Notes: generated from the letters alone by a model not told the origin. DNA of 64,000 bases from Acidobacteriota bacterium (GCA_003167215.1 PMTV01000025.1:29490-93489), one strand, 5' to 3'. Shown: positions 6,118-16,091, counted from the stretch's first letter. A program made the numbers and translations.

Positions 6118-8478
6118 CTATTTCGTCTTCATCACGTACACGCCGTCCCAGCCCGCTTCCGGCGCTTCTTCCATAAATTCCACCGCGCGCTCTAGAAATG
6201 CCTGCGTGGGACCATCGTCGGGATACGTTGTCAGAACTTGCGCGAATCTGTCCGACGCTTCCTGCCAGTCTTGGTTTCGGTAAGCGGCCATGGCGTGGTC
6301 GAACTGAGTCAGCAGAGTTTCGTATTTATGCTTTTCTGCTATCACGTCCATTAGCTCGTAGATATTCACCGGCTGGTTCTTTCCCTTCACCTTTATTTTG
6401 TCGAGTTCGCGGCAGACAAACTGCGATGCCACTTGCCTGTAAGTTGCCTCACTGATGACCAGCTTCGAATGATACAGCTTGGTGATTCCTTCCAGACGCG
6501 AAGCCAGGTTCACATTGTCACCCATCACCGTCCAGGACAGCCGCCTCGCTGAACCCATGTTTCCGACGTTCACCGGGCCGGTATTCAGTCCGATTCCAAC
6601 GGCGATCGGTGGCCGTCCTTCGCGCCGCAACTTGGCGTTCAGTTTTTCCAAGCCGCGCACCATTTGCAGCGCACAGTTGCAACTGCGGAAGGCATGATCG
6701 TGCTGCGGGTACGGCGAACCCCAGAAGGCCATGATGGCGTCACCGATGTATTTATCCAGCGTCCCTTGATAAGAGAAAACAATCTCGGTCATGGCCCCAA
6801 AGTATTCGTTCAACAGTTGCACGAGTTCGTCCGGAGTCAGTCCCTCGGAGAGTGTCGTAAATCCGCGGATATCGCTGAACATGATGGTGAGCTCTTTCAT
6901 CTCACCGCCGGGCCGGATGTATTTCTCAGGATCCTTTTCGATGAGCTCGATCACGCCAGGCGACAAATATTGCGAAAAAGTTTTGCGAATCAGCCGTTTT
7001 GCGCGCTCCTCGCGAATCATCCGAAAACTCGTGATCACCGCGTAATTCAACGCCAGGGTGCCGGCCGGGATCACAAAACTGAGCCACCTTCCCTTATCGG
7101 CGAAGCTGAAATAAACGAAAACGGCGAACGCAGCCAGCGTTGCCAGCATTAGTATGGTGGAATACAGCGGCGTGATGCGGCTGAACAGAAAGCCAAAAAG
7201 CAGCCCGAAAATTAGGATAAAACTTATATCCACTATCTCCTCGTCAAATCCCCGCGTAAGAAATCCGCGGCCTTTCTCATCGCTATGCAGCAGGTTGTCG
7301 ATAATGTTCGCGTGTACCTCGACCCCCATGTAATCCGCATCCAGCCAGGGAGTGTTGCGCACGTCCCCGATGGCCACGGCTGTAGCGCCAACCAGAACGA
7401 TCTTGTCCCGAAATGCATCGGGCGGAGTAGCTCCGCTGATTACATCCGCCATCGAATAGTGTTGATAGGTGTTGTAGGGGCCGGTGTAATTGATCAGCGC
7501 GCTGCCGTTGCGCGACGGCCGCAGAAGGTGTCGCCCGAATTGGATGCGCTCCAGTCCATTTACCGAGATGTAGGCCACGATATCCTGATCTGGAATATTT
7601 TCGTATTCGCGTATGACCTGCAGCGGAAGAGAAGGGAAGAAATCCAGATCCCGGTAACGAATCACCAACGACCCGTGCCTCAGAGTCCCGTCAGCATCTG
7701 GATTAATGTTCAAGAAACCGTAAGAAGCCGCCGCTTCCGCAATTTTCGAAATATTTGCTTCCACACCTGCGGCAACTGTTCCACCGGCTTTGATCCACGC
7801 TTTACCCATGTCCACGGCTTTTCCGTCTTTGGACTTAGCCGGCACAACTTGGGGAAATGATTTGGCCCAGACGATGTTGTAATACTCTTCCGCTGACTTC
7901 GCACTAGCGGCTTTGGCCCGTTCCGGATCAAGGAATATGTGGCCCAGAATTACGTTGCCGCCGCTTTTCAGCGCCGCAGCGAAAGCCGCGTCCTGATCGC
8001 TGGCAATTTCCAGCTCTTTTACCTGCTTCAGGACATTCGGTGACAGGGAAGGACCGATGTTTTGCTGCAATTCTTTCAGCGCCTGCACCGCCGAGTTGCT
8101 TTCCGGGGTGGGGAATGTTGCGTCAAAGGCGATAACGCAAGCGCCGTCCGCATTCAACCGATTGACTAGCAGTGCGTAGTCCTTCCGTGGCAGGGGAAAA
8201 GAATTGATTTTTTGTAGCGTGTTTTCGTCAATACCTACAATCACGATGCGGCTGTCGGGCGGACGCTTGCCGCGCAACTCGAACCGCATGTCCAGCGAAC
8301 TCTGCTCGATATTCTGGAGAAAAACGAAGCCGGCGCGGTTGTCCGCGCTGAGGCCCGAGAACGCGAACAGCGCGAGTCCCGCCAGCGTCACCAGCAGGGC
8401 CAGGCCCAAGTCGATTTGGCTACGCGAGAACTCTCTCAGCCACGCCGACCACCGCTGTGCCTTCAGTTTCATAAGCAT
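6118..8478 (-). CDS. CHASE2-domain class III adenylate cyclase
   Basis: A 786-residue membrane receptor cyclase. The order is one N-terminal membrane helix (about 22-42), a large extracytoplasmic CHASE2 domain (with RIVIVGIDENTLQKI and DKIVLVGATAVAIGDVRNTP), three membrane helices (about 415-490), then a cyclase domain (about 530-715) and a short TPR-like tail. Catalytic elements are intact: metal-binding Asp in FSDIRGF and KYIGDAIMAFWG, and the DNVNLASRLE helix with its transition-state Asn and Arg. The Lys in LDKYIGD and the Asp of GDNVN favour ATP over GTP. The ligand is unknown. It lies downstream of, and codirectional with, a FecR-domain gene, a common pairing. Confidence 0.93.
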   Translation of the reverse strand: MLMKLKAQRWSAWLREFSRSQIDLGLALLVTLAGLALFAFSGLSADNRAGFVFLQNIEQSSLDMRFELRGKRPPDSRIVIVGIDENTLQKINSFPLPRKDYALLVNRLNADGACVIAFDATFPTPESNSAVQALKELQQNIGPSLSPNVLKQVKELEIASDQDAAFAAALKSGGNVILGHIFLDPERAKAASAKSAEEYYNIVWAKSFPQVVPAKSKDGKAVDMGKAWIKAGGTVAAGVEANISKIAEAAASYGFLNINPDADGTLRHGSLVIRYRDLDFFPSLPLQVIREYENIPDQDIVAYISVNGLERIQFGRHLLRPSRNGSALINYTGPYNTYQHYSMADVISGATPPDAFRDKIVLVGATAVAIGDVRNTPWLDADYMGVEVHANIIDNLLHSDEKGRGFLTRGFDEEIVDISFILIFGLLFGFLFSRITPLYSTILMLATLAAFAVFVYFSFADKGRWLSFVIPAGTLALNYAVITSFRMIREERAKRLIRKTFSQYLSPGVIELIEKDPEKYIRPGGEMKELTIMFSDIRGFTTLSEGLTPDELVQLLNEYFGAMTEIVFSYQGTLDKYIGDAIMAFWGSPYPQHDHAFRSCNCALQMVRGLEKLNAKLRREGRPPIAVGIGLNTGPVNVGNMGSARRLSWTVMGDNVNLASRLEGITKLYHSKLVISEATYRQVASQFVCRELDKIKVKGKNQPVNIYELMDVIAEKHKYETLLTQFDHAMAAYRNQDWQEASDRFAQVLTTYPDDGPTQAFLERAVEFMEEAPEAGWDGVYVMKTK

Positions 8479-8557
8479 CGCAACCGCGAAGCCGCCTTCG
8501 CGGAAGTTCTTCTTGGCCGACTGAGGCGGTATTCCCGCGAACTACCCGCAAGACCTC

Positions 8558-9370
8558 TTATTTAACGCCGTTGGATGCGTTAGCCCTTGTTCTCGGCGGC
8601 GTAGTGTTGCCGGTGCCCACTGCAAGACCCACGCTGAGCCCCACCGCGATGGCAGTTCCGATCAGAAGATTTCGCAGCACATGGCTATGAGCCTGATAAG
8701 TGGGAGGCGCATTCTCATTCGTATCCGTTGCCAACTGGCTGCTTTGTTTTACCGCTGGCGGCGTTGACTCGGTTTGAAAACCACCCGGAGGAATGTGTGA
8801 GACGATTTCAACCATTTGCCCCGCGCCCACGCTGATCGAATTTCCATTCGAACTTTGTCCCGAGTTATTCTGCGCTTGAGCGTTAGCCCGCGGCGTCACC
8901 AGGACCGTTCCTTCGTAACAAATAACGGTTGTTTTGCCATGCTCGAACGCGGCGTAGAAGTGCGTGCCGATTACGCCAATGACGGCGTTGGGAGTCGTCA
9001 CCTCGAATTTGCCGCCCGGCTTCGTGATCTTCACTACCTGGCTCCGCATCTTGCCAAAATTCATTTCAAGCGAAGTCTGCTGGGATGTGCCGTCGTGCTG
9101 CACGATGCGCAGCTCGGTATCCGAACCCAGGCTCACAATCGAACCATCATCTAAACCGGCCCGGACGCGGCCGGAATGCGCAGTCTTTAGCAGGTCATTC
9201 CATTGCAGTTGGTCCTGCACCTTGGCAGGCTGCGCGTTGCGGCTAGCTGCCGGAATAAGTGCATTGATCTGACCGGCATGCTGTCCTGCGGACTGCGGGC
9301 TGGCCTGCACCGGAAAGGAACAGAGTAGCAAGCAAAGTGGCCCCACAAGGAGCTGTTTAAGTGAGTTCAT
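8558..9370 (-). CDS. FecR-domain periplasmic protein
   Basis: A 270-residue protein with a signal peptide (LLVGPLCLLLCSFPVQASP) and a FecR/LysM-like beta domain at about 65-165: GRVRAGLDDGSIVSLGSDTELRI, a TSLEMNFGKMRSQV stretch and GGKFEVTTPNAVIGVIGTHF. A low-complexity linker is followed by a hydrophobic C-terminal helix (LLIGTAIAVGLSVGLAVGTG) that should anchor it. Members of this class sense or display on the envelope and are not iron-citrate regulators. It precedes the CHASE2 cyclase gene with an 80 bp gap, so cotranscription is likely. Confidence 0.85.
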   Translation of the reverse strand: MNSLKQLLVGPLCLLLCSFPVQASPQSAGQHAGQINALIPAASRNAQPAKVQDQLQWNDLLKTAHSGRVRAGLDDGSIVSLGSDTELRIVQHDGTSQQTSLEMNFGKMRSQVVKITKPGGKFEVTTPNAVIGVIGTHFYAAFEHGKTTVICYEGTVLVTPRANAQAQNNSGQSSNGNSISVGAGQMVEIVSHIPPGGFQTESTPPAVKQSSQLATDTNENAPPTYQAHSHVLRNLLIGTAIAVGLSVGLAVGTGNTTPPRTRANASNGVK

Positions 9371-9552
9371 GTTATTTCCTATTTTGAAATGAGCTTCGTA
9401 ACTCCAATTTTGGCAGAGGCCTTGGGGAAGTCAACGTGGGAAGAAGGGGAGTGTCGCCAAAACGCTCACATCGGATAAGAACGGTGGGTGGTCACTCTTC
9501 TTCGCGGGTGGCCAACACGCCGTCCGCGTGTTAGAGTCTCCCTCCCAACCCT

Positions 9553-10041
9553 ATGCTCGCGTATCTTTGCGGTCCCATCGAATTCGCCGAAGATGGCGGC
9601 AGACTCTGGCGTCGCAAGCTCGCGCCCTTCCTTCGGGACCAGCTCGGTCATCGCGTGTATGACCCGGCCGAAGACGAGCGAAAGAACCTTTCCGAGGAAG
9701 AAGCCGCTCACTTTCGCGAATGGAAAACCGCTGACCTCGACCGCTTCCGCCGCGCCGTGCGCAAAATCATAGCCTTCGATCTGGATCTGATAGAGAACAA
9801 GGCGGACTACGTAATCTGCTATTGGCCGTCGGAAAATGCACACAGCGGCGGCACTTCGGCCGAGCTGACCGTGGCGCATCGTAAAGGCATTCCTGTGTAT
9901 CTTGTCACGCCGATTGCAGTAGATCAGGTAAGCGGCTGGATGCTCGCATGTTCCGATCAGGTGTTCGCATCCATCGAGGGCTTGAAGGAATTTCTGGTAG
10001 CGCGATTCGCTCGCGAGAAACAAACTCTACTCTGGAAATAG
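9553..10041 (+). CDS. Nucleoside 2-deoxyribosyltransferase-like protein
   Basis: A 162-residue Rossmann-like protein opening with AYLCGPIEFAEDGG and carrying CYWPSENAHSGGTSAEL, the arrangement in nucleoside 2-deoxyribosyltransferase-like proteins (substrate-loop Asp/Glu and the S-G-G-T-S-A-E-L phosphate/ribose region). The family moves deoxyribose between bases or hydrolyses nucleotides. Substrate cannot be told. It lies with two other nucleotide-metabolism genes (an XTP/ITP phosphatase and thymidine kinase) on the same strand, though gaps of 60-100 bp leave operon status open. No Shine-Dalgarno is seen before the ATG. Confidence 0.75.
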   Translation: MLAYLCGPIEFAEDGGRLWRRKLAPFLRDQLGHRVYDPAEDERKNLSEEEAAHFREWKTADLDRFRRAVRKIIAFDLDLIENKADYVICYWPSENAHSGGTSAELTVAHRKGIPVYLVTPIAVDQVSGWMLACSDQVFASIEGLKEFLVARFAREKQTLLWK

Positions 10042-10145
10042 CATGGCGTTCGCTCGGCCCGCTCCGAACGTCCTTCCTACCAACGAACCAGCGAGAAAGA
10101 GTACATCTCGTCAGCGGATGCTGTCCCTGATAGAATCCGCGCCGC

Positions 10146-10748
10146 ATGGAGAAAATTATTATCGCCGTTGGCAGCACCCGCCGTCCGAAGCTGGACGCAG
10201 TCTCGGAAGCTCTCACATCGTTCGGCCTCTTTCTCAGTGAGAACGGACAATGTGAGGTTACCGGAGTCGAGGTTCCGAGTGGTGTCCGCCATACGCCGTT
10301 AACACGCGAGGACCTGATGGCTGGCGCACGTCAGCGCGCGGAAGCCCTCGAGCGCATCGCGAACCAAAAAAGCCAGCCTTGGACATACTTCGTCGGCCTG
10401 GAAGGAGGCCTTGACGTCATTCGCGACGGCGACGCGCGTTGCGTCTTTCTCGAGAACTGGGCCTACGTAAAAGGTCGAAGCGGGAGGGGCTTTTTCGGCC
10501 TATCAGGCGGTGTGCTGCTCCCCGAGGCGCTCGCGAAGCGCGTAGTGGACGACGGCGTGGAGCTGTCCAACGCGATTGACGCTTTTGCCGGTGGCCACGG
10601 CATTCGCGACGCGCAAGGCGCTTGGGGCGTCCTTACGCGCAATATCATCACGCGTCAGGACGCCTTCCGCGTCGCCGTGATCAATGCCTTTGCGCCCTTT
10701 TTCAACCGCGCGATCTATTCGCCAAACGCGGAGCGCGAGTCGTTGTAG
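10146..10748 (+). CDS. Inosine/xanthosine triphosphatase (YjjX/DUF84 family)
   Basis: A 200-residue protein beginning IIIAVGSTRRPKLDAV, the family's opening strand and phosphate loop, followed by GVEVPSGVRHTPLTREDLMAGARQRA and FVGLEGGLD. These are the signatures of the YjjX/DUF84 nucleotide phosphatases that clear non-canonical ITP and XTP to protect nucleic acids. Length is close to the family norm. It sits between a deoxyribosyltransferase-like gene and thymidine kinase, consistent with nucleotide pool upkeep. Confidence 0.85.
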   Translation: MEKIIIAVGSTRRPKLDAVSEALTSFGLFLSENGQCEVTGVEVPSGVRHTPLTREDLMAGARQRAEALERIANQKSQPWTYFVGLEGGLDVIRDGDARCVFLENWAYVKGRSGRGFFGLSGGVLLPEALAKRVVDDGVELSNAIDAFAGGHGIRDAQGAWGVLTRNIITRQDAFRVAVINAFAPFFNRAIYSPNAERESL

Positions 10749-10805
10749 CCCCGGGGCAGTTATCCGATCTTCATATGTGCTAGCCTAATAAGACAAGGGG
10801 GAAGC

Positions 10806-11426
10806 GTGGATATCGTCAAGGGCAACATGGGCTGGATCGAAGTGGTCGTCGGGCCGATGTTTTCCGGGAAGAGCGAAGAACTCATTCGTCGCCTGCGACG
10901 CGCGGAAATTGCAAAACAGCGCGTTCAGATTTTCAAGCCGGTAATCGACCAGCGCTACGCCAAGAACGGAATCGTTTCCCACTCCGGCTTGGAGCTGGAT
11001 TCGGAGCTGGTGCAAACCGGTGAAGATATTCTCTCGAAAGTCGCTTCGCGCACGGAAGTCGTCGGTATTGACGAAGCGCAATTTCTCGGTGAAAGCGTCG
11101 TGGAGAGCTGCGTAAAGCTCGCCGATCTGGGCAAGCGCGTGATCGTCGCGGGACTCGATACCGATTTCATGGGCCGCCCCTTCGAGCCCATGCCGCGCCT
11201 GCTGGCCGTTGCCGAAGAAATTACAAAATTGCTGGCGATCTGCATGCGTTGCGGTAATCCTGCCGTGCATACGCAGCGGCTGGTGGCCTCGGAAGAGTTG
11301 ATCGTCGTAGGCGCGGGCGGAATGTACGAAGCGCGTTGCCGGCGCTGCTTTGAGCCGCAGCTCGCATTGCAGAAGATCGAAGAGGGGAAATTGGCGCCGG
11401 TGCCGAAAGCTCGCGCAGCGGGCTGA
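10806..11426 (+). CDS. tdk: Thymidine kinase, type II
   Basis: A 206-residue kinase that phosphorylates thymidine to dTMP with ATP. Visible are the P-loop [15 protein letters not shown], the Walker B-like GIDEAQFLG, the lasso zinc ligands CMRCG and CRRCF, and [15 protein letters not shown] near the substrate site. The GTG start is supported by AAGGGG five nt upstream. An internal ATG at 10827 just before [10 protein letters not shown] is the alternative. Family length and motifs are complete. Confidence 0.95.
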   Translation: MDIVKGNMGWIEVVVGPMFSGKSEELIRRLRRAEIAKQRVQIFKPVIDQRYAKNGIVSHSGLELDSELVQTGEDILSKVASRTEVVGIDEAQFLGESVVESCVKLADLGKRVIVAGLDTDFMGRPFEPMPRLLAVAEEITKLLAICMRCGNPAVHTQRLVASEELIVVGAGGMYEARCRRCFEPQLALQKIEEGKLAPVPKARAAG

Positions 11427-11519
11427 TTTGCCGTTCGCTCTGCAACCATCCGCCCCCGCGAAGAATCCATATTCACCTGAGCGGCAAAAAGCCCTAAAAT
11501 AGGTGCTGGTCAGGCTGCC

Positions 11520-12401
11520 ATGTATATCCGCCAAATTATTCTCCTTGGGGCCGCGCTTGCTATCAGCGCGGATCGAGCGGACATCAATCGTTATCGCACG
11601 CCCGTGCTTCCCGACGCTCCCATCCCGAACTCTTTGCCCGCCTCCGGCCGCTCTACCGATTTGTTCGGCCCGGCCGTTTTCATCTCTGTGGTCGAGCAGT
11701 CGCCCAACAAGCAAACGTCGCTGCAACCCCAGTCGCGCCTGGAAATCGTCCGCTACGTCTCGGGGGAGTTTGCGAAAGTCGTGTCGCCGATTCCTGCGGG
11801 AAGAAAAGGATTCAGAATCCCGGTCGGCCAGAAACTGGATGACAGAGAACTTAGAAATGCCCTGCGTCATGACGGCGCCGCGGTAAATACAGGCGAAACC
11901 GTCCAAGTGACGAATATTGAATTTCGCGCCAAAGAAATAGTCGTGCAGGTGAACGGCGGCGCAAGAAAACATTTCAATTTGCGCGAGCACGTTCAGATCA
12001 GCGCCGGAGGTTCTACGAGCCCGCTGCCGTCCGGCCCGCAACAAAGGCCCGGTGGGACGTTGATTCTTGATTACGGCAAGCCTGTGCCGGACATGAGCGC
12101 CGATGATGTGATGACCGCGCTGCAAGCCTTCCTGAGTTTTTCAAAGGAGCAATCCGCCGCGGTGAACTGGGTAGATACATTGCCGCCGCAGTTTAGAGAC
12201 GCAATCAAAGATCAAAAAGCGGTTGCGGGCATGGACCACGAGATGGTGCTTGCGGCCCTGGGCCGGCCGGATCACAAAGTCCGCGAGCGCGATCCGGACG
12301 GCACGGAGACGGAAGACTGGATTTACGGCAATCCTCCCGCACGCACAGTCTTTGTCACCTTTACCGGGGATAAGGTCATCCGCGTGAAGGAATTCGATTG
12401 A
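11520..12401 (+). CDS. Conserved exported hypothetical protein with BamE-like C-terminus
   Basis: A 293-residue protein with a short hydrophobic N-terminus (QIILLGAALAISA). The middle part is unassigned. The C-terminus (about 235-293: MDHEMVLAALGRPDHKVRER then TEDWIYGNPPARTVFVTF) resembles the SmpA/BamE-type fold in which a G-x-P turn is followed by WxYG and a strand. That is a shape match, not a firm homology. Its role is unknown. It lies between thymidine kinase and the glycolytic operon. Confidence 0.6.
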   Translation: MYIRQIILLGAALAISADRADINRYRTPVLPDAPIPNSLPASGRSTDLFGPAVFISVVEQSPNKQTSLQPQSRLEIVRYVSGEFAKVVSPIPAGRKGFRIPVGQKLDDRELRNALRHDGAAVNTGETVQVTNIEFRAKEIVVQVNGGARKHFNLREHVQISAGGSTSPLPSGPQQRPGGTLILDYGKPVPDMSADDVMTALQAFLSFSKEQSAAVNWVDTLPPQFRDAIKDQKAVAGMDHEMVLAALGRPDHKVRERDPDGTETEDWIYGNPPARTVFVTFTGDKVIRVKEFD

Positions 12402-12406
12402 CCGCG

Positions 12407-12435
12407 TTGACTTTTCTCGTTCTGCGCCCTAGCAT
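12407..12435 (+). promoter_or_regulatory. Putative sigma-70 promoter of the gap operon
   Basis: TTGACT (12407-12412), a 17-bp spacer and TAGCAT (12430-12435) lie in the short gap between the preceding stop and gap. They predict a leader of about 60 nt. The -35 matches five of six bases and the -10 four of six. Confidence 0.5.
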
Positions 12436-12503
12436 CACCGTTCGTAAATACCTGCGGACGGATTTGTCTCTGTCCGTATCCATCGCGTGTGCCCGGAGGG
12501 CGA

Positions 12504-13508
12504 ATGTCGATTAAGGTCGGAATTAACGGGTTCGGACGTATCGGTCGCAATATTTTCCGCGCCGCGATGGAAGATCCTGCCATAGAAATTGTAGCCGTCA
12601 ACGACATTACCGACTCCAAAACCCTGGCGCATCTGCTCAAATACGATTCAATTTTGGGCAACCTGCCTAATAAAGTCACGCATACGGAAGACACCATCGC
12701 GGTGGACGGCAAAGCATTCAAGGTTTTCCGCGTGAAAGACCCCGGGGAAATTGATTGGACATCCGTGGGCGCATCGATCGTTGTTGAATCCACTGGACTT
12801 TTCACTGCCGGCGCCAACGCGCGCAAGCACATCCGCGGCTCGGTGAAAAAAGTAATTATTTCCGCTCCGGCCACGGATCCGGACGCCACCTTCGTTCTCG
12901 GCGTGAACGACAAATCCTACGATCCGGCGAAGCATCACGTCATTTCTAACGCGTCTTGTACCACAAATTGCCTCGCCCCCGTCGCGAAGGTGATTCATGA
13001 AACCTTCGGAATAAACGTCGGAACCATGACCACTATCCATTCCTACACCAATGATCAAAAACTTCTCGACCTGCCGCATCCGGATCTCCGGCGCGCGCGA
13101 GCCGCCGCGCTTTCCATGATTCCCACTTCCACCGGCGCCGCGAAAGCTCTTCACCTCGTGATTCCCGAACTCAAGGGAAAGCTGGATGGTTTTTCGCTGC
13201 GCGTGCCCACGCCCAATGTTAGCGTCGTGGATTTGACGGTGATGACGAACAAGCCCGCGACGGTCGAGAGTGTAAACGCGGCACTGAAGAAGGCAGCCGA
13301 AGGGCCTATGAAGGGCATCCTGGCCTATACCGATGAAGAATTGGTCTCCATCGACTTCCGCGGCAATCCGAATTCTTCGATTGTGGATTCCGGCTACACG
13401 CGCGTGGTCGGCACGAACTGCGTGAAGATCCTCGCGTGGTACGACAACGAGTGGGGCTACTCGAGCCGCTGCCGCGACTTGATTAAACTTCTTGCCGCGC
13501 GGCTCTAA
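12504..13508 (+). CDS. gap: Glyceraldehyde-3-phosphate dehydrogenase
   Basis: A 334-residue NAD-dependent dehydrogenase of lower glycolysis. KVGINGFGRIGRN opens the Rossmann fold and SNASCTTNCLAP carries the catalytic Cys152. The catalytic His lies in TTIHSYTNDQ, and WYDNEWGYSSR is near the C-terminus. GGAGG at 12495-12499 fixes the ATG at 12504 and makes an upstream in-frame GTG at 12489 unlikely. It is the first gene of a gap-pgk-tpiA-secG cluster. Residue Asp33 in VAVNDITD suggests NAD preference. Confidence 0.97.
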   Translation: MSIKVGINGFGRIGRNIFRAAMEDPAIEIVAVNDITDSKTLAHLLKYDSILGNLPNKVTHTEDTIAVDGKAFKVFRVKDPGEIDWTSVGASIVVESTGLFTAGANARKHIRGSVKKVIISAPATDPDATFVLGVNDKSYDPAKHHVISNASCTTNCLAPVAKVIHETFGINVGTMTTIHSYTNDQKLLDLPHPDLRRARAAALSMIPTSTGAAKALHLVIPELKGKLDGFSLRVPTPNVSVVDLTVMTNKPATVESVNAALKKAAEGPMKGILAYTDEELVSIDFRGNPNSSIVDSGYTRVVGTNCVKILAWYDNEWGYSSRCRDLIKLLAARL

Positions 13509-13553
13509 TTTTCCTGACCACAGACATTGCAACCCGTCATCAGCGCTGCAAGT

Positions 13554-14768
13554 ATGAATAAGCTATCCATTCGCGATCTTGAAATGTCCGGCAAACGCGT
13601 GTTCATCCGCGTGGACTTTAACGTCCCGATGGACGGCGCGAAGATCGAGGACGACACCCGCATCCGCGAGACCCTCCCCACGTTGCGCCTCGCAATCGAC
13701 CGCGGCGCGCGGCTTGTTCTCGCATCTCATCTCGGCCGCCCCAAAGGCAAAATCGATCTGAAGTACAGTCTTGCGCTCGTCGCTGCCCGCCTGAGCGAAC
13801 TTCTCGGCCGGCCGGTCGCGTTCGCCGGCGATTGTGTGGGCGCGGATGCCGAAGCGGAAAGCAAAGCGTTGCGCGACGGAGAAGTGCTGCTTCTTGAGAA
13901 TGTCCGGTTTCACCCGCAAGAAGAAGCCAACGACCCGGAATTTTCGCGTCAGCTAGCGCAGTTGTGCGACCAGCTTTTCGTCTGCGACGCATTTGGTTCC
14001 TCGCATCGCGCGCATGCCTCCGTTGTCGGCATCACCAAATTTGTTCGCCAGGCCGCCGCGGGCCTGCTGATGGAAAAGGAACTCACTTACCTCGGGAAAG
14101 CGGTATCGAATCCGGACCGCCCGTTCGTTGCCATTCTCGGTGGCGCAAAAGTTTCCGACAAAATTGAAGTTGTGCAGAATCTGATGAAACTCGCGGACGC
14201 CATGCTGATCGGCGGCGCCATGGCCTACACCTTTCTAAAATCGCAAGGCCTTCCGGTGGGGAAGTCCCTGGTCGAAAACGACAAGCTGGATCTTGCGCGG
14301 AATCTTCTCGAAGAAACGCGCCGCCGTAAATTCCGTTTTGTTCTCCCTGTGGATCATGTCCTCGCTGAATCGCCCGATTCGGCATCCTCTCGCGTGACGG
14401 ACATCGCACAGACTCCGGAAAACTTGATGGGCCTCGACATTGGTTCGAAAACTATCGCGCTCTTCAATCAGGAAATTGCCGGCGCGCGCACGATTGTGTG
14501 GAACGGTCCAGTGGGCATGTTCGAGAAACCCGCATTCGCTCAAGGTACTCTGGCCATTGCGCGGGCCGTGGCTGCGGCATCCGCTGCCGGCGCTACCTCG
14601 ATCGTCGGCGGCGGGGATTCCGTCGCCGCAGTCGAACGGTCTGGCCTCGCTTCAAAAATTTCCCACATCTCCACCGGTGGCGGCGCATCTCTCGAATTTC
14701 TTGCCGGCAAAAAACTTCCCGGCGTCGAAGCGCTTACGAACAAATCCGAAAGCCGGAAGGAAAATTAA
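13554..14768 (+). CDS. pgk: Phosphoglycerate kinase
   Basis: A 404-residue two-domain kinase that makes ATP from 1,3-bisphosphoglycerate. Signatures include [58 protein letters not shown] and the nucleotide loop [11 protein letters not shown]. The ATG at 13554 matches the usual N-terminus. The gene follows gap by 45 bp and ends 1 bp before the tpiA start, indicating one transcript with coupled translation. Confidence 0.97.
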   Translation: MNKLSIRDLEMSGKRVFIRVDFNVPMDGAKIEDDTRIRETLPTLRLAIDRGARLVLASHLGRPKGKIDLKYSLALVAARLSELLGRPVAFAGDCVGADAEAESKALRDGEVLLLENVRFHPQEEANDPEFSRQLAQLCDQLFVCDAFGSSHRAHASVVGITKFVRQAAAGLLMEKELTYLGKAVSNPDRPFVAILGGAKVSDKIEVVQNLMKLADAMLIGGAMAYTFLKSQGLPVGKSLVENDKLDLARNLLEETRRRKFRFVLPVDHVLAESPDSASSRVTDIAQTPENLMGLDIGSKTIALFNQEIAGARTIVWNGPVGMFEKPAFAQGTLAIARAVAAASAAGATSIVGGGDSVAAVERSGLASKISHISTGGGASLEFLAGKKLPGVEALTNKSESRKEN

Positions 14769-14769
14769 A

Positions 14770-15522
14770 TTGTCCCGCCGCCCCGCAATCGCCGGCAATT
14801 GGAAGATGTACAAGACTCAGGCGCAAACGCGCGAGTTCTTTTCCGCCTTCAAACCGCTCGTGGCCAGCTCCCGGCATTGCGAAATCATCATTGCGCCTCC
14901 GTTCACGGCGCTTTCCGTTGCCGTGGAAGCCGCAGCCGGCTCCGCGATTGCCATTGCTGCGCAGAACGCACACTGGGAACGCGAAGGCGCTTTCACCGGC
15001 GAAATATCCATGTCCATGCTTGTGGAAGCAGGCTGTCGCGGCGTAATTATCGGCCATTCAGAACGTCGGCAATACTTCGGAGAGACCGACGAATCCGTGA
15101 ATCGTAAGCTGCGCGCCGCGCTCCAGGCTGGACTCACTCCCATCGTTTGCGTCGGCGAAACAGCCGCCGAGCGCGACGCAAATCTGACCCACGCCGTGCT
15201 GAAACGCCAGTTTGAGGGCGGCTTGCTCGCGTTGACCGATGCGGACTTCTCGCGTATTCTCTTAGCTTACGAACCGGTCTGGGCCATCGGTACCGGGCGG
15301 ACTGCGACGCCGGAAATTGCGGCCGCTGTTCACCGCTTTTTGCGCGAACTCGCCGCCAAGCAGTTTTCGCCGGAATGTGCCTCCGCACTTCGTATCCTCT
15401 ACGGCGGAAGCGTCAAGCCTGACAACATAAAAGGGTTGATGGCGCAGGAGGAGATTGACGGCGCGCTGGTCGGTGGCGCGAGCCTGGATGCAAAGTCGTT
15501 CGCCGCAATCGTGAATTTCTAA
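14770..15522 (+). CDS. tpiA: Triosephosphate isomerase
   Basis: A 250-residue TIM barrel. Catalytic residues are present: Lys in AGNWKMYK, His in IIGHSERRQ and Glu in LAYEPVWAIGTG, plus the phosphate loop YGGSVKPDN. The frame stays open far upstream through pgk in another register, but homology places the N-terminus at TTG 14770, which gives MSRRPAIAGNWKMY. That start lies 1 bp after the pgk stop. The TTG start implies dependence on translational coupling to pgk. Confidence 0.95.
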   Translation: MSRRPAIAGNWKMYKTQAQTREFFSAFKPLVASSRHCEIIIAPPFTALSVAVEAAAGSAIAIAAQNAHWEREGAFTGEISMSMLVEAGCRGVIIGHSERRQYFGETDESVNRKLRAALQAGLTPIVCVGETAAERDANLTHAVLKRQFEGGLLALTDADFSRILLAYEPVWAIGTGRTATPEIAAAVHRFLRELAAKQFSPECASALRILYGGSVKPDNIKGLMAQEEIDGALVGGASLDAKSFAAIVNF

Positions 15523-15570
15523 ATGCCGCTAGCCAGCTGGAATTAGCGGCCGCACTTACTGGAGTGAGAA

Positions 15571-16017
15571 ATGTCATCGTGGACCAGATGGGGTTTATCG
15601 CTAATAGTCGCCATCGCCCTGATTTGGGTGGGTTGGCGGATTTCGTTTATTCTTGTAACGCTGCACGTAGCCGTTTGTTTCGTGTTGATCATCGTCATCA
15701 TGTTGCAGAGCGGCTCGGCTGCGGATTTAGCCGGGGCTTTCGGCGGAGCGGGCAGTCAGACCGCGTTTGGTCCTCGCGGCGCGGCGACGTTCCTTTCGCG
15801 CGCCACCACATGGTGTGCCATTGTCTTCATGATGACCTCGCTTACGCTATCAGTGAAGCGCGCTCCTTCGGAAGGAGCTGGCATTAATTCCATCATCGAG
15901 GACACGGAACACCCGGCATCAAAGCCGGACAAGCCTGCGGCTCCTAAAGGCGTTCAGATACCGCTGGCTCCGCCTGCACAGGCGCCGGCGCAGCCCGCAG
16001 CGCCTCCGAAGAAATAA
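15571..16017 (+). CDS. secG: Preprotein translocase subunit SecG
   Basis: A 148-residue inner-membrane protein with two hydrophobic segments around the SecG signature (VIMLQSGSAADLAGAFGGAG, then TAFGPRGAATFLSRATTW). SecG assists SecYE during Sec export. The C-terminal tail is Pro/Ala-rich and of no clear function, a frequent extension in this lineage. It follows tpiA by 48 bp and is followed by tRNA-Leu, an order seen in several phyla. Confidence 0.94.
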   Translation: MSSWTRWGLSLIVAIALIWVGWRISFILVTLHVAVCFVLIIVIMLQSGSAADLAGAFGGAGSQTAFGPRGAATFLSRATTWCAIVFMMTSLTLSVKRAPSEGAGINSIIEDTEHPASKPDKPAAPKGVQIPLAPPAQAPAQPAAPPKK

Positions 16018-16091
16018 TGCACAGACTTAAATCTTCGTGTCCGGGAGCGAACTTCTAAGAGTATTGTAGCTTTTGTACGTAGCCCCAAATT

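Noticed and set aside
9371..9552. Possible regulatory RNA between the FecR gene and the deoxyribosyltransferase-like gene
   Set aside because: No conserved structure or terminator could be made out by eye.
10785..12125. A 446-residue open frame antisense to thymidine kinase and the next gene
   Set aside because: It overlaps tdk, whose motifs are complete, and shows no domain of its own.
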